Shown here: one piece after another, positions 8,639-16,323 of the stretch
How the letters are laid out: each line of letters begins with the position of its first letter
Numbering within the stretch: the first letter of the stretch is position 1
Assembly: GCA_015058215.1 (NCBI GenBank)
Contig: SVCU01000003.1
Span: 105,896-169,895 of the forward strand
Length of the DNA stretch: 64,000 nucleotides
Reading direction: 5' to 3'
Source of the DNA: Clostridiales bacterium
GTDB taxonomy: Bacteria; Bacillota; Clostridia; Peptostreptococcales; Anaerovoracaceae
Notes under the pieces: generated by a model
Told to the model about the DNA's origin: nothing
The model's database searches: none
What the model saw: the letters and a program-made list of their open reading frames with translations, nothing else
Program-made: the position numbers and the translations under genes

Positions 8639-9238
8639 CTAAGATTCCACGGCTGCCGCCTCGATGGGTTCCAGGCGGATCAGCTGTTCGGCCAGCGCAG
8701 AGGCTTCTTCGTCGTCGTGGGTGACGAAGATCACCGTCTTGCCGGCCACCGCTTCCTTTACGTATTCCAGAATGGTTTTCTTGGTTTCTTCATCCAGCCC
8801 CTTGAACGGCTCGTCCAGAAACAGCACCTTGCTTTCGGCCAGCATGGCCCGCACCAGCGCCACACGGCGGCGCATGCCGCCGGAAAGTTCCCTGGCACGC
8901 ACATTTCGACTGTCTCCCAGACCCACCCGGGAAAGATGTTCACCGGCTTCTGCAGCGGTCACCGTCTTTGCCGCCGTTGCCATTACATTGGTCAGGGCAC
9001 TGAACTCCTCAAAAAGGCGGTCCTCCTGGAACACGGCGCTCTTTTCCGCAGGCATTGCCTCCACAGAGCCGCTGTCCGCTTCCAGAAAACCCATCAGGAT
9101 GTTCAGCAGAGTGGTTTTTCCGCAGCCGGAAGGCCCCATGATGCAGGAGACCTTGCCTTCGGGGAAGGTCAGAGACAGATGATCCAGCACTTTTTTATCG
9201 CCAAAGCTTTTGCAAAGGTCATTTACACGGATATCCAC
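8639..9238 (-). CDS. ABC transporter ATPase, SsuB/TauB/NrtD type
   Basis: A compact 199-residue nucleotide-binding subunit: Walker A GPSGCGKTT (about residues 35-43), signature LSGGM (about 119-123), Walker B VLFLDEP (about 138-144) and the H-loop THDDEE. At 199 aa it is shorter than the usual 240-260 and ends soon after the H-loop. It begins with GTG one nt past the permease stop, with its GGGAGGGG ribosome site inside the permease end, so the two are coupled. Powers import with the two genes upstream. Confidence 0.9.
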   Translation of the reverse strand: MDIRVNDLCKSFGDKKVLDHLSLTFPEGKVSCIMGPSGCGKTTLLNILMGFLEADSGSVEAMPAEKSAVFQEDRLFEEFSALTNVMATAAKTVTAAEAGEHLSRVGLGDSRNVRARELSGGMRRRVALVRAMLAESKVLFLDEPFKGLDEETKKTILEYVKEAVAGKTVIFVTHDDEEASALAEQLIRLEPIEAAAVES

Positions 9239-9239
9239 G

Positions 9240-10034
9240 CTACTTCCCCTCCCTTCTCTGCAGCAGACGGGCCAGCAGCTTCACAAAGCCCTTTTCGAAC
9301 AGGATGCTGACCACCACGATCACCACGGTCCATGCGAAAAGGTCGCCGGACTCAAAGTGAACTTTTGCCATATAGAGTTTTTCGCCGATGGTGCCTTCGG
9401 GGATGCCGATGACTTCCGCGGCGATACCCGCCTTCCAGCCCAGACCGATGGAAACGCGGCAGGCGGAAAGGATATAGGGTTCCATCTGGGGCAGATAGAT
9501 GTAGCGCACCCTTTTGGTCCAGTTCATGCGGAACAGACTTGCCATCTCCAGAAGCTTGCTGTCGGTGCTCTTGATGCCCTGCAGCAGGTTGGTATAGATG
9601 ATGGGCAGTACCATCAGGAAGGAGATGAACACGGAAAGCTGCCGGGAATCCAGCCAGATCAGGCAGAGGATGATAAAGGATGCCACCGGCACCGCTTTTA
9701 CCGCCGCCATATAGGGCCAGACCAGCACTTCCGCCAGGCGGAAGCGGGCAGCCAGTACCGCCAGGACGGCACCTGTGACCACGCCCAGAAGGAACCCTTC
9801 CGCGATGCGCAGGAAGGAATAGGCCGCGGTGAGCCAGAAATCTCCGGTGAGCACCAGAGCGAAAAGACGCTCCACCACCACCACAGGGGAGACCAGCAGC
9901 AGTTTGTTCCCCACAGCCCATGCGGCGATCTGCCACAGGAGCAGTGCAGCCAGAACAGCCAGGATTCGTTCCCAAAGGGCGGCTTTTTCAGTTGTTTTAC
10001 CGGCCAGGACCGGCCGTTCTGTGCGATTGTGCAT
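9240..10034 (-). CDS. ABC transporter permease, SsuC/TauC type
   Basis: The 264-residue protein has about six hydrophobic segments and the binding-protein-dependent transport EAA-like loop (SLFRMNWTKRVRYIYLPQ, about residues 162-179). It belongs with transporters for sulfonates, nitrate, bicarbonate and thiamine precursors, so substrate cannot be fixed by similarity. GGAAAGGAAG precedes the ATG. Placed between the binding protein and ATPase genes in one operon. Confidence 0.9.
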   Translation of the reverse strand: MHNRTERPVLAGKTTEKAALWERILAVLAALLLWQIAAWAVGNKLLLVSPVVVVERLFALVLTGDFWLTAAYSFLRIAEGFLLGVVTGAVLAVLAARFRLAEVLVWPYMAAVKAVPVASFIILCLIWLDSRQLSVFISFLMVLPIIYTNLLQGIKSTDSKLLEMASLFRMNWTKRVRYIYLPQMEPYILSACRVSIGLGWKAGIAAEVIGIPEGTIGEKLYMAKVHFESGDLFAWTVVIVVVSILFEKGFVKLLARLLQRREGK

Positions 10035-10107
10035 GGTGCTTCCTTTCCCGTCCTCGCGATGGTGTGCAGCAAACCTTTACACCATGCGCGATTCGGAGAC
10101 ATTCGAT

Positions 10108-11109
10108 TTATTTGCTGATGAAGTAGAAGTCATCGCCGGGCAGCTTGCCGCCCACAGCTTTGGGGTTCTGATCGTACAGGGTCTGCAGGTAACCCGCAGC
10201 AGAGCCCTTCATTTCTTCGCCGTGCAGGCAGACGATGTTGCAGTAGGGAATGGCCTTTTCGGCAACAGCCGCGGCTACGATGCCGTTGGCTTCTACCAGC
10301 TTTGCACCGTCAGCGGGGTTGGCGTTGATCCATTCGGTGGAAGCTTCGTATTCTTCCAGGAACTTGGCCAGATGAGCAGGGTTTTCTTCCGCGAAGGCCT
10401 TGCGGACCACCAGCACGCCGGTGAGGAACTGGCTGCCGTTATCCAGAGCATCCCATTCAGCGGTCAGGTCCAGAGCTACGCGGAGCCCCTGCACCTTGCC
10501 CTGTGCTACGGTAACGAAGGGCTGGGGCAGCATGGCCACGCCGGTGTCGCTCTGGGAGAGCACTGCCACAACTTCGGTGGGTTCGGATTTCCATTCCATC
10601 TTGACGTCCTTATCGGGGTCCAGACCGGCCTGAGACAGCAGGTAGCGCAGTGCGTATTCGGGAGTGGAGCCCTTGCCGGTGGCGTAGATGGTCTTGCCCT
10701 TCAGATCCTTCAGATCCTGTACGGTTTCGCCGCCTTTTTCCACCACGTAGATGACGCCCAGAGTGTTTACAGCCAGGATCTGGACAGCGCCGTCGGTGTT
10801 GTTATACAGAACGGATGCCAGGTTGGCGGGAACTGCGGCGATATCCAGCTCGCCCTTGATCAGCTTGGGAGTGATCTCGTCGGCGGCTGCGCCCATGGTG
10901 AATTCGTAGGTATTGAACGTCTTGCCCTGTGCTGCATCATCCAGCAGCTTTACCATACCCATGGTGGTGGGGCCCTTCAGACCGGCCAGACGGATGGTCA
11001 TGCCTTCTTCGGGTTCCTTGGATGCGGGCTGGCAGCCGGTGAAGGCCAGAGCGGCCAGAACCAGCACCATGGCCAGAGCGACGATTTGAGTCAGTTTTTT
11101 GCTTTTCAT
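10108..11109 (-). CDS. NMT1/SsuA-like substrate-binding lipoprotein
   Basis: The 333-residue protein starts with a lipoprotein signal peptide (hydrophobic stretch then LAFTGC, lipidated Cys at about residue 26). The mature part is a periplasmic-binding-fold of the NMT1/THI5 type, with KGELDIAAVPANLASVL and LKGKTIYATGKGSTPEYALRY typical of that group. The C-terminal VGGKLPGDDFYF is a recognisable lineage feature. Ligand unknown; linkage to a HydE-like radical SAM enzyme suggests a cofactor precursor, but this is inference. Confidence 0.87.
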   Translation of the reverse strand: MKSKKLTQIVALAMVLVLAALAFTGCQPASKEPEEGMTIRLAGLKGPTTMGMVKLLDDAAQGKTFNTYEFTMGAAADEITPKLIKGELDIAAVPANLASVLYNNTDGAVQILAVNTLGVIYVVEKGGETVQDLKDLKGKTIYATGKGSTPEYALRYLLSQAGLDPDKDVKMEWKSEPTEVVAVLSQSDTGVAMLPQPFVTVAQGKVQGLRVALDLTAEWDALDNGSQFLTGVLVVRKAFAEENPAHLAKFLEEYEASTEWINANPADGAKLVEANGIVAAAVAEKAIPYCNIVCLHGEEMKGSAAGYLQTLYDQNPKAVGGKLPGDDFYFISK

Positions 11110-11187
11110 TCTAGTACCTCTTTCTTTTTTCCTCGGCTCAGGTTCCTGTCTGCGGGCGCAGCCGTTCTGCCGCTCCGCAGCCTCCCC

Positions 11188-11439
11188 TTATGCCCCGGTT
11201 TTGGATGTCACGGTCTTGGTGGTGACTCCTTTTATCATGCCCAGTTTCCCGGAAAGGGAGCTTGTGATATCCGCAGGTGCATCCAGAACCACGCAGATGA
11301 TGGCGATGCCTCTCTCTTTATAGGGCAGGCCCATGCGGCCGATGATATAGCCGCCGAAGAGATGCAGAAGCGCATTGACCTGCTCTGCCGCATTGGGATC
11401 TTCCACGATGATGCTGATGATGGATACTCTGTTTTCCAT
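11188..11439 (-). CDS. TM1266-family putative iron-only hydrogenase system regulator
   Basis: The 83-residue ACT-like/NikR-C-like protein resembles the TM1266 family (MENRVSIISIIVED..., then GGYIIGRMGLPYKERGIAII), genes commonly found beside the hydE/F/G maturation set. I start at 11439 behind AAGGAGAG; the longer frame to 11556 runs through the attenuator hairpin and is rejected. The predicted fold has two beta-alpha-beta units and no DNA-binding domain. It leads the ABC/radical SAM operon. The regulatory mechanism of the family is not established as far as I know. Confidence 0.82.
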   Translation of the reverse strand: MENRVSIISIIVEDPNAAEQVNALLHLFGGYIIGRMGLPYKERGIAIICVVLDAPADITSSLSGKLGMIKGVTTKTVTSKTGA

Positions 11440-11474
11440 AACGTTCTCTCCTTCCCCGGAGGGTCCGGGACTGC

Positions 11475-11580
11475 AAAAAATCCGCGCCGGGAAGCGCGGA
11501 TCGAAGTTACGGCAGTTCACTTGTTTCCGCCTTCCCTGCCGGGACGAACCCAGCACGTCAGGACGTTGCAGTTATTTGAT
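11475..11580 (-). promoter_or_regulatory. Structured 5' leader with intrinsic attenuator (candidate riboswitch)
   Basis: From the predicted start near 11580 the leader contains a small ACGT/ACGT hairpin (11555-11566), a 7-bp hairpin TGCTGGG/CCCGGCA (11555-11549 with 11543-11537), a 5-bp stem GGCGG/CTGCC (11531-11527 with 11515-11511), and a strong terminator ATCCGCGC/GCGCGGAT (11501-11494 with 11487-11480) followed by six T. GCGGA at 11530-11526 can pair with TCCGC at 11500-11496, giving an antiterminator that would break the terminator. It matches no riboswitch consensus I know (TPP, B12, SAM, FMN, THF, ZTP and others compared from memory). Confidence 0.65.
11480..11501 (-). terminator. Attenuator terminator upstream of the TM1266 gene
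   Basis: An 8-bp perfect GC-rich stem with a TTCCCG loop and six T on the minus strand lies about 40 nt before the start codon and inside the leader. A terminator in this place, before the first gene of an operon, implies conditional readthrough. Confidence 0.8.
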
Positions 11581-11586
11581 ACAAAC

Positions 11587-11616
11587 AGTATATACCACAA
11601 AGGCGGCCTCTGTAAA
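11587..11616 (-). promoter_or_regulatory. Probable promoter of the TM1266/ABC/HydE-like operon
   Basis: TTTACA (11616-11611), an 18-bp spacer and TATACT (11592-11587) lie on the minus strand. The -35 box falls in the loop of the hairpin that ends the upstream AEC gene. Confidence 0.55.
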
Positions 11617-11626
11617 CAGGGCCGCC
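11602..11626 (-). terminator. Hairpin after the AEC transporter gene
   Basis: GGCGGCC...GGCCGCC (11602-11608 and 11620-11626) with an inner CTGT/ACAG stem and a single-base bulge. The longer T-run follows on the plus strand; on the minus strand only TTT follows, so its strength for the AEC gene is uncertain. Confidence 0.5.
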
Positions 11627-11700
11627 CTTCTTTTTGTGAAATATTTGCTTAATCCTATGCCCCGACGGCTGTGCCTTTCGCCGCTGCCGCCGGCTTTTCC

Positions 11701-12609
11701 CTACAGCAACGTGACCAGCAGCACCACCGTGATCACGATGCTGATCACAATGGCCAGGGAATTGATGGAACAGCTGAGCCCCACATCCCCGTCCAGTTCG
11801 GCGGTGAAGCCGGGTACGGCGGAACCGATGGGAGAAAACAGCAGGATCACCAGGGTGGCCCGCACCGTTTCGTCGAAAGGAAGCAGATGCCAACAGGCCA
11901 GAGCCAGAACGACAGCCAGCGCGTAGCGGCACAGCAGCATCTTGCAGATCATGCCCAGTTTCTCTTTTTCCAGGGTCAGTTTGAAGCCCACACCGATCAT
12001 CAGCATGGCCAGAAACGCATTGGCATTGCCGATGATGTCCGCGCAGGAAACAATTGCTCCGGGCATGGGCACCTTCAGCAGATTCAGGCTCACCACAAGA
12101 ATGTGCACCAGGAAGGGTACGGACCGGCTCAGCGCCTTCACCACCCGCTTCCAGTCGAAGCCGTTCCCCGCCTTTATGGCCTGGGCCACACCATGAGCGC
12201 CGCCCAGACAGACGAAGGCGTTGCCCACATCAAAAAGGCAGCTGATCAGCACGCCGGTGGGTCCCAGAAAGCTCTGGGTAAAGGGCAGCGCAAAGTTTCC
12301 CACGTTGTAGCCGGGCAGGTTCAGCAGGCAGAAGGCCTTTTGCTCCTTGCCGCCCTTTCTGCCCAGAAAATAGCCGATGAGCATATAGAGCACACCGCCG
12401 CCAAAACCGATGGCAGCGATGGAAAGCAGATCGGGGGCGATCTCGCGGCCTGCGGCACTGGAAATAATAGCCGCCGGCAGGGTGATCTTCACCACGATCT
12501 TGGAAAGCACTTTAAAATCTTCTTCTTTGAAAAACCCTGCGGCCCGCAGAGCGATGCCCAGGAGGATGATGGCGATGTAACAACCCGCCTTCGTTAGAAT
12601 TTCAAGCAT
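11701..12609 (-). CDS. AEC-family transporter (auxin efflux carrier-like)
   Basis: A 302-residue membrane protein with two sets of about five hydrophobic segments, as in the AEC/BART superfamily of organic-anion transporters (malate, malonate and similar). The segments KITLPAAIISS (about residues 41-51) and the N-terminal half GYNVGNFALPF (about 98-108) resemble the conserved crossover regions. Substrate not determinable. GAGGACC precedes the ATG. It lies 31 nt after the downstream end of the BlaI operon, in the same direction, and may be read from it. Confidence 0.85.
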   Translation of the reverse strand: MLEILTKAGCYIAIILLGIALRAAGFFKEEDFKVLSKIVVKITLPAAIISSAAGREIAPDLLSIAAIGFGGGVLYMLIGYFLGRKGGKEQKAFCLLNLPGYNVGNFALPFTQSFLGPTGVLISCLFDVGNAFVCLGGAHGVAQAIKAGNGFDWKRVVKALSRSVPFLVHILVVSLNLLKVPMPGAIVSCADIIGNANAFLAMLMIGVGFKLTLEKEKLGMICKMLLCRYALAVVLALACWHLLPFDETVRATLVILLFSPIGSAVPGFTAELDGDVGLSCSINSLAIVISIVITVVLLVTLL

Positions 12610-12640
12610 TGAGGGGTCCTCTTTTTCGTAACAGTCCCCT

Positions 12641-13372
12641 CTATTCTACCGAATCTTCCTCTTCTTTGCAAGGGGATTCCTCCGGCCAGTGCACGGTTCC
12701 GCCTTCCGGCCAGTAGGTGGTACCGGGGCGGCTTTCGCTTTCCGCAGCCTCCTCGGCCGGGCCGTTCTCGATCTCCAGCAGGGAGTTTTTCAGCGAGAAC
12801 AGCACGGAGCAGATCCAGATGGTGATGATCAGCTGTACTGCCAGGACCAAAAACACGAAGACTTCGTATTCCAGCCAGGGAAGAGGCAGCGCAAAGAGAG
12901 TCATCAACACCGTGCGCACCGTACGCAGGGTCAGAAGCCGCCCTTTCTGCGGACAGCCCTGCTGCTCCGCAAGGACCGAAAGATCCGTCAGCAACTGAAA
13001 GTGGAAGTACAGGCTCACCACCGTGGCCAGAAGGCCGAGAGCTGTATAAAAGTAGACGGCACTGCCGGTGGCTTCTCCCATGCCCAGGGCGGTCCGCACC
13101 CACTGGATGCCTTCCCAGATGCCCAGTACTATGCCCAAGGGCCGCAGCAGTTTGATGGAAGGGACTTCCTCTCCGATGCTGTCCAGCGATTGATTGATGT
13201 TGAGATAGCAGATCCAGTTGGGCAGGATGTTCAGCGTCCCCAGATTGATGTTGAGATGCAGGAAGATATAACCCCAGGCGATCTTTTTCACCGCCGCGGA
13301 CAGGGCCATGGGAGCCTGCGGCTCCTGCGCGTTGGAATTCTGCGGTTCCCGGTTCATGTTCTGTTCCGTCAT
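12641..13372 (-). CDS. Membrane protein of unknown function in the BlaI/M56 operon
   Basis: The 243-residue protein has a polar N-terminus, about five hydrophobic segments between residues 28 and 195, and an acidic, Trp/Pro-containing C-terminal tail (repeated WPE). I do not recognise the family. It overlaps the end of the M56 gene by 4 nt (ATGA), so it is translationally coupled to the sensor protease and could be its output or accessory protein. Confidence 0.75.
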   Translation of the reverse strand: MTEQNMNREPQNSNAQEPQAPMALSAAVKKIAWGYIFLHLNINLGTLNILPNWICYLNINQSLDSIGEEVPSIKLLRPLGIVLGIWEGIQWVRTALGMGEATGSAVYFYTALGLLATVVSLYFHFQLLTDLSVLAEQQGCPQKGRLLTLRTVRTVLMTLFALPLPWLEYEVFVFLVLAVQLIITIWICSVLFSLKNSLLEIENGPAEEAAESESRPGTTYWPEGGTVHWPEESPCKEEEDSVE

Positions 13373-15447
13373 CTTGCGTCCTCCTCACTGAGCACCAGGG
13401 TTTCCACCGCGCTGCCATCCCAGAAGACCTGCACCGCAAAGGCTTCCGGAAGATCGTAGATCAGTTTGTCCGGTTCATACCAGGTGCTGCCGCTGCCGCT
13501 CATGATTTCGCCGTCCAGCACATTGAACTTGCCGTGAGCCAGAGTGCTGTTCACATATTTATAACCGTCGAGTTCACCGCCGCTGTGGCTGCCGCTGATG
13601 TCACCGTACATAACGTCATCCTCCGGGAAGCTGAACTTCTGATCCGCCGTCTTGAGGGGGATCATCTTATACCCGGCGGACACCTTGGGTTCTCCGGGCA
13701 GGGTTTCCCCGGCGATGCTGTAAGCTGTCTGATAGCTGTAATGGATGCGCTCAAACTTAGCATTGGGCTGAGGTGTCGTATTGAAGGAGCTGGAAGAGCC
13801 GAACCAGACCACCGCATTGTTGGTGGAGCTGTAGTTCTCCACGGTATAAGTGGTTCTCACGCTGACGGATACGGTGCCGGAAGCTCCGGTCTTGGTCAGC
13901 TGCCGGCGGTAAGGCACATCGCTTCCCTGAAATTCCGCCTGATTATACCATTTTTCGGACAGAATGCGGTCTCCGGTTTCCTCCACCACCCAGCTGCCAT
14001 CCCGGTCACGGAAGGCTTTCACGGGGATGATAACACAGCAGTCGAACAGTTCGTTTCCATTTTCGTCTCTCACACGGGCAAATCCGTCTTCATCCACGAA
14101 GCCCTGGGTTGCCACAACGATCCAGGCCTCATAGCCGCCGTCCGCAGTCTCCACAAGGTCGAAGAGCTGGTAGCCCTTCCAGGAAACCACGAAATCCAGA
14201 CCTTCGCCGCTCTCCAGATGGTAAGGAATGGTGTTCTGGTGCTGGTTCGTCCAGCGCATTTCGGCGGCCAGATCCGCATGGGTATCCAGAGGGGATGCCA
14301 CCGCCAGATAGATGCCGTTCTGCAGCACCAGCCCTTTGGCATAGGTGTCGAAGGCACCGGCCACGGTGGTGCAGCGGTTGAGACGGGCCATGGCCATGGA
14401 GCCATCCAGCTCCGTCAGATTCGCCGGGCGGAAGGTATCTTCCGCATACGGGATGGCAGACCCCAGAACCAGAGGCGTGCTCAGCAGGATGGCGATGCAG
14501 ACCGCCACCAGGGACATGCCTTTGGGATACTTCTTGAACCGCACGATGGCGGCGATGCGGCGGGAAATGTTCTTGCCGCCGTTGGAAATGGAGCTGGTAC
14601 CGGCTGCCCGGGCGTAGCGTTCGCTGGCCATGGAAAGCAGGATGGTGCCGTATTCCCGGCGTTCCTCCCCTTCCAGTCGTTCCAGCACCCGCTGGTCGCA
14701 GAGGGATTCCATATCGTTGCCAATGCGGTCGAACACCAGATGCAGCAGCGGGTTCCACCAGTGCAGGGCCCGCAGAAGGGTCCAGCAAAGGTTCTGCAGA
14801 ACATCCCTGTGCTTCAGGTGCAGCAGTTCGTGCAGCAGCACTTTTTCGTCCGGGATCTCACCGGCGGGAAGTGCCAGCACAGGCCGGACCACACCGCAGA
14901 CAAAGGCGGAAGGAAGGCCGGGTACGAACACGGTTTGGCAAGGTTCCAGATCGTATTTTTCACAGGTATCCAGAATGACTTTGGCAGCCGCTTCATCCAC
15001 CACACTGCCCTTGCGAAGCAGCAGGCGCAGCCGGATGTAACCGGCAAAATGCCATAGCAGAAACAGCAGGATGCCGGCAGCGTAAAGTACCAGCAGCCAG
15101 TCCGTAAGGCTGGCAGGTTTCCCGGTGAACCAGGGCAGAACGTGGCTCGGCCCGATGGGATCGTAAACAGAGGAATAAACGGATGCCAGCCCCTTCCCGG
15201 CAGCCGCAGCCCCTTCGATGCTCTGTTCCGCAGCGGCTTTCCAGGTCTCTACCCACAGAGGGAACGGCAGAATCACGCTTCTGGACACACCGGCAGGCAC
15301 CAGGATCCGCAGAGCCAGAACGGCCCAGATCCCGTACTGCCAGCGGGGCGATAGTTTATCTGCCAGAAGGTTTTTCACCAGAAGCAGCATGGCCGCAGCC
15401 ATGGTGACGGAAAGGCCCTGCAGCAGAACTTCCCAGATATTGGTCAC
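13369..15447 (-). CDS. BlaR1/MecR1-like M56 family sensor metallopeptidase
   Basis: The 692-residue protein has about four transmembrane segments around the zinc-peptidase motif HELLHLKHRD (about residues 206-215, HExxH) and DRIGNDMESLCDQRVL downstream (third ligand region), as in BlaR1. The last helix (about 315-335) leads into a roughly 350-residue extracytoplasmic part that is not a recognisable beta-lactam-binding transpeptidase domain, so the signal is probably not a beta-lactam. The start is GTG with GGAGGTG in the blaI 3' end. Such proteases inactivate the partner BlaI-type repressor on sensing. Confidence 0.88.
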   Translation of the reverse strand: MTNIWEVLLQGLSVTMAAAMLLLVKNLLADKLSPRWQYGIWAVLALRILVPAGVSRSVILPFPLWVETWKAAAEQSIEGAAAAGKGLASVYSSVYDPIGPSHVLPWFTGKPASLTDWLLVLYAAGILLFLLWHFAGYIRLRLLLRKGSVVDEAAAKVILDTCEKYDLEPCQTVFVPGLPSAFVCGVVRPVLALPAGEIPDEKVLLHELLHLKHRDVLQNLCWTLLRALHWWNPLLHLVFDRIGNDMESLCDQRVLERLEGEERREYGTILLSMASERYARAAGTSSISNGGKNISRRIAAIVRFKKYPKGMSLVAVCIAILLSTPLVLGSAIPYAEDTFRPANLTELDGSMAMARLNRCTTVAGAFDTYAKGLVLQNGIYLAVASPLDTHADLAAEMRWTNQHQNTIPYHLESGEGLDFVVSWKGYQLFDLVETADGGYEAWIVVATQGFVDEDGFARVRDENGNELFDCCVIIPVKAFRDRDGSWVVEETGDRILSEKWYNQAEFQGSDVPYRRQLTKTGASGTVSVSVRTTYTVENYSSTNNAVVWFGSSSSFNTTPQPNAKFERIHYSYQTAYSIAGETLPGEPKVSAGYKMIPLKTADQKFSFPEDDVMYGDISGSHSGGELDGYKYVNSTLAHGKFNVLDGEIMSGSGSTWYEPDKLIYDLPEAFAVQVFWDGSAVETLVLSEEDAR

Positions 15448-15450
15448 AGG

Positions 15451-15810
15451 CTACACCTCCATTTCATCCAGAAGCTTCCGCAGGCGGGCCGCTTCTTCGG
15501 CAGAAATGTGGGATTCCTTCAGGAAGGCGGCGATCAGATCTCCCGCGGCGCCGCCGTAGACCTTGTTCAAAAGCTCCGCCCGTTCCTTCCGGGCACAGTC
15601 TTCCCGGCGGACAGCAGCACTGTAGGGCTTGGCAGCACCCTTTTCGATGGCCACAAGGCCCTTGGCCTCCATGCGGGTCAGATAGGTGTGGACCGTGTTC
15701 TTGTTCCAGCCCTTTACAGGCAGCAAGGCATCGGTCAGTTCCTTTAAAGTGAAGCGATCGCCGGACCAGAGGATCTCCAGAACGGCCCATTCGGCATCGG
15801 ATAATTTCAT
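15451..15810 (-). CDS. BlaI/MecI/CopY-family repressor
   Basis: A 119-residue winged-helix repressor (LSDAEWAVLEILW, WNKNTVHTYLTRMEAKGLV, then the PYSAAV strand) with a C-terminal dimerisation helix region rich in EEAARLRKLL. It would bind the TACA-NN-TGTA palindromes in its own promoter and be cleaved or released through the M56 protease encoded next. No beta-lactamase gene is nearby. Confidence 0.93.
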   Translation of the reverse strand: MKLSDAEWAVLEILWSGDRFTLKELTDALLPVKGWNKNTVHTYLTRMEAKGLVAIEKGAAKPYSAAVRREDCARKERAELLNKVYGGAAGDLIAAFLKESHISAEEAARLRKLLDEMEV

Positions 15811-15875
15811 ATGTCAGTACCCCTTTCGTATTGAACACTGATTTGTGCGAAGCTGTCCGCCTGCGCGGCAGCGTA

Positions 15876-15930
15876 CTACACTTGTAGTCTTTCTTGTTTT
15901 TATCCTACACTTGTAGTCTACACATGTCAA
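15876..15930 (-). promoter_or_regulatory. blaI operon promoter with BlaI operators
   Basis: TTGACA (15930-15925), a 17-bp spacer and TAGGAT (15907-15902) form the promoter. Two perfect CTACACTTGTAG palindromes (15876-15887 and 15905-15916; core TACA-NN-TGTA) and a degenerate third (TACACATGTC, 15919-15928) overlap the -35/-10 region and the start. This is the classic BlaI/MecI operator, 29 bp centre to centre, implying autorepression. Confidence 0.85.
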
Positions 15931-15950
15931 GCAGTTTTTCAGAAATAGAA

Positions 15951-15974
15951 AAGAACCGCCGGCCGGCGGTTCTT
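15951..15974. terminator. Second terminator after the barstar gene
   Basis: An 11-bp stem AAGAACCGCCG/CGGCGGTTCTT (15951-15961, 15964-15974) with T-runs on both strands. It insulates the barnase/barstar unit from the blaI promoter. Confidence 0.75.
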
Positions 15975-16016
15975 TTTGCATGAAGCATTGCGGCTGCAGA
16001 TAATTTGCATGAAAAA

Positions 16017-16049
16017 GGGCGGCCGCGAACTTCAAATCTGCGGCCGCCC
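16017..16049 (-). terminator. Terminator of the barnase/barstar operon
   Basis: GGGCGGCCGC/GCGGCCGCCC (16017-16026, 16040-16049), a 13-nt loop and five T on the minus strand, 5 nt past the barstar gene end. Confidence 0.8.
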
Positions 16050-16053
16050 TCTC

Positions 16054-16323
16054 CTATTCTTCTTTCTCTAAAATCAGGTCTTCCCGTTCCCGGGCTGCAT
16101 CCTGAAACACATCCAGAACGTGCTCCCCGTAGGGGCCCAGTTCTTCCAGTGCCCCGATATGTTCCAGCACCACGGTACACTCCGGAAGGTCCATGAGGCA
16201 GTCATAGAGGGCATCCAGATTGCGTCCGTAGTATTCGGGCAGCTGCAGTGCCCGGGCCAGTTCGTCGTGGGCAGAGGCCCGGTCCTGCATTTTGCTGCAG
16301 TCCACAGTATAAACAGGTCTCAT
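16054..16323 (-). CDS. Barstar-family ribonuclease inhibitor
   Basis: The 89-residue cytoplasmic protein matches barstar: a short beta strand (VYTVDCSKM), the helix with LQLPEYYGRNLDALYDCL (the segment carrying the barnase-contacting acidic face) and the second strand TVVLEHI. It overlaps the upstream barnase-like gene by 4 nt (ATGA), as expected for an RNase and its immunity protein. Confidence 0.93.
   Translation of the reverse strand: MRPVYTVDCSKMQDRASAHDELARALQLPEYYGRNLDALYDCLMDLPECTVVLEHIGALEELGPYGEHVLDVFQDAAREREDLILEKEE

Noticed and set aside
11511..11575. Cobalamin or other known riboswitch in the HydE-like operon leader
   Set aside because: Only scattered similarity (GGGAA, CTGCC); the B12 box and required core helices are missing.
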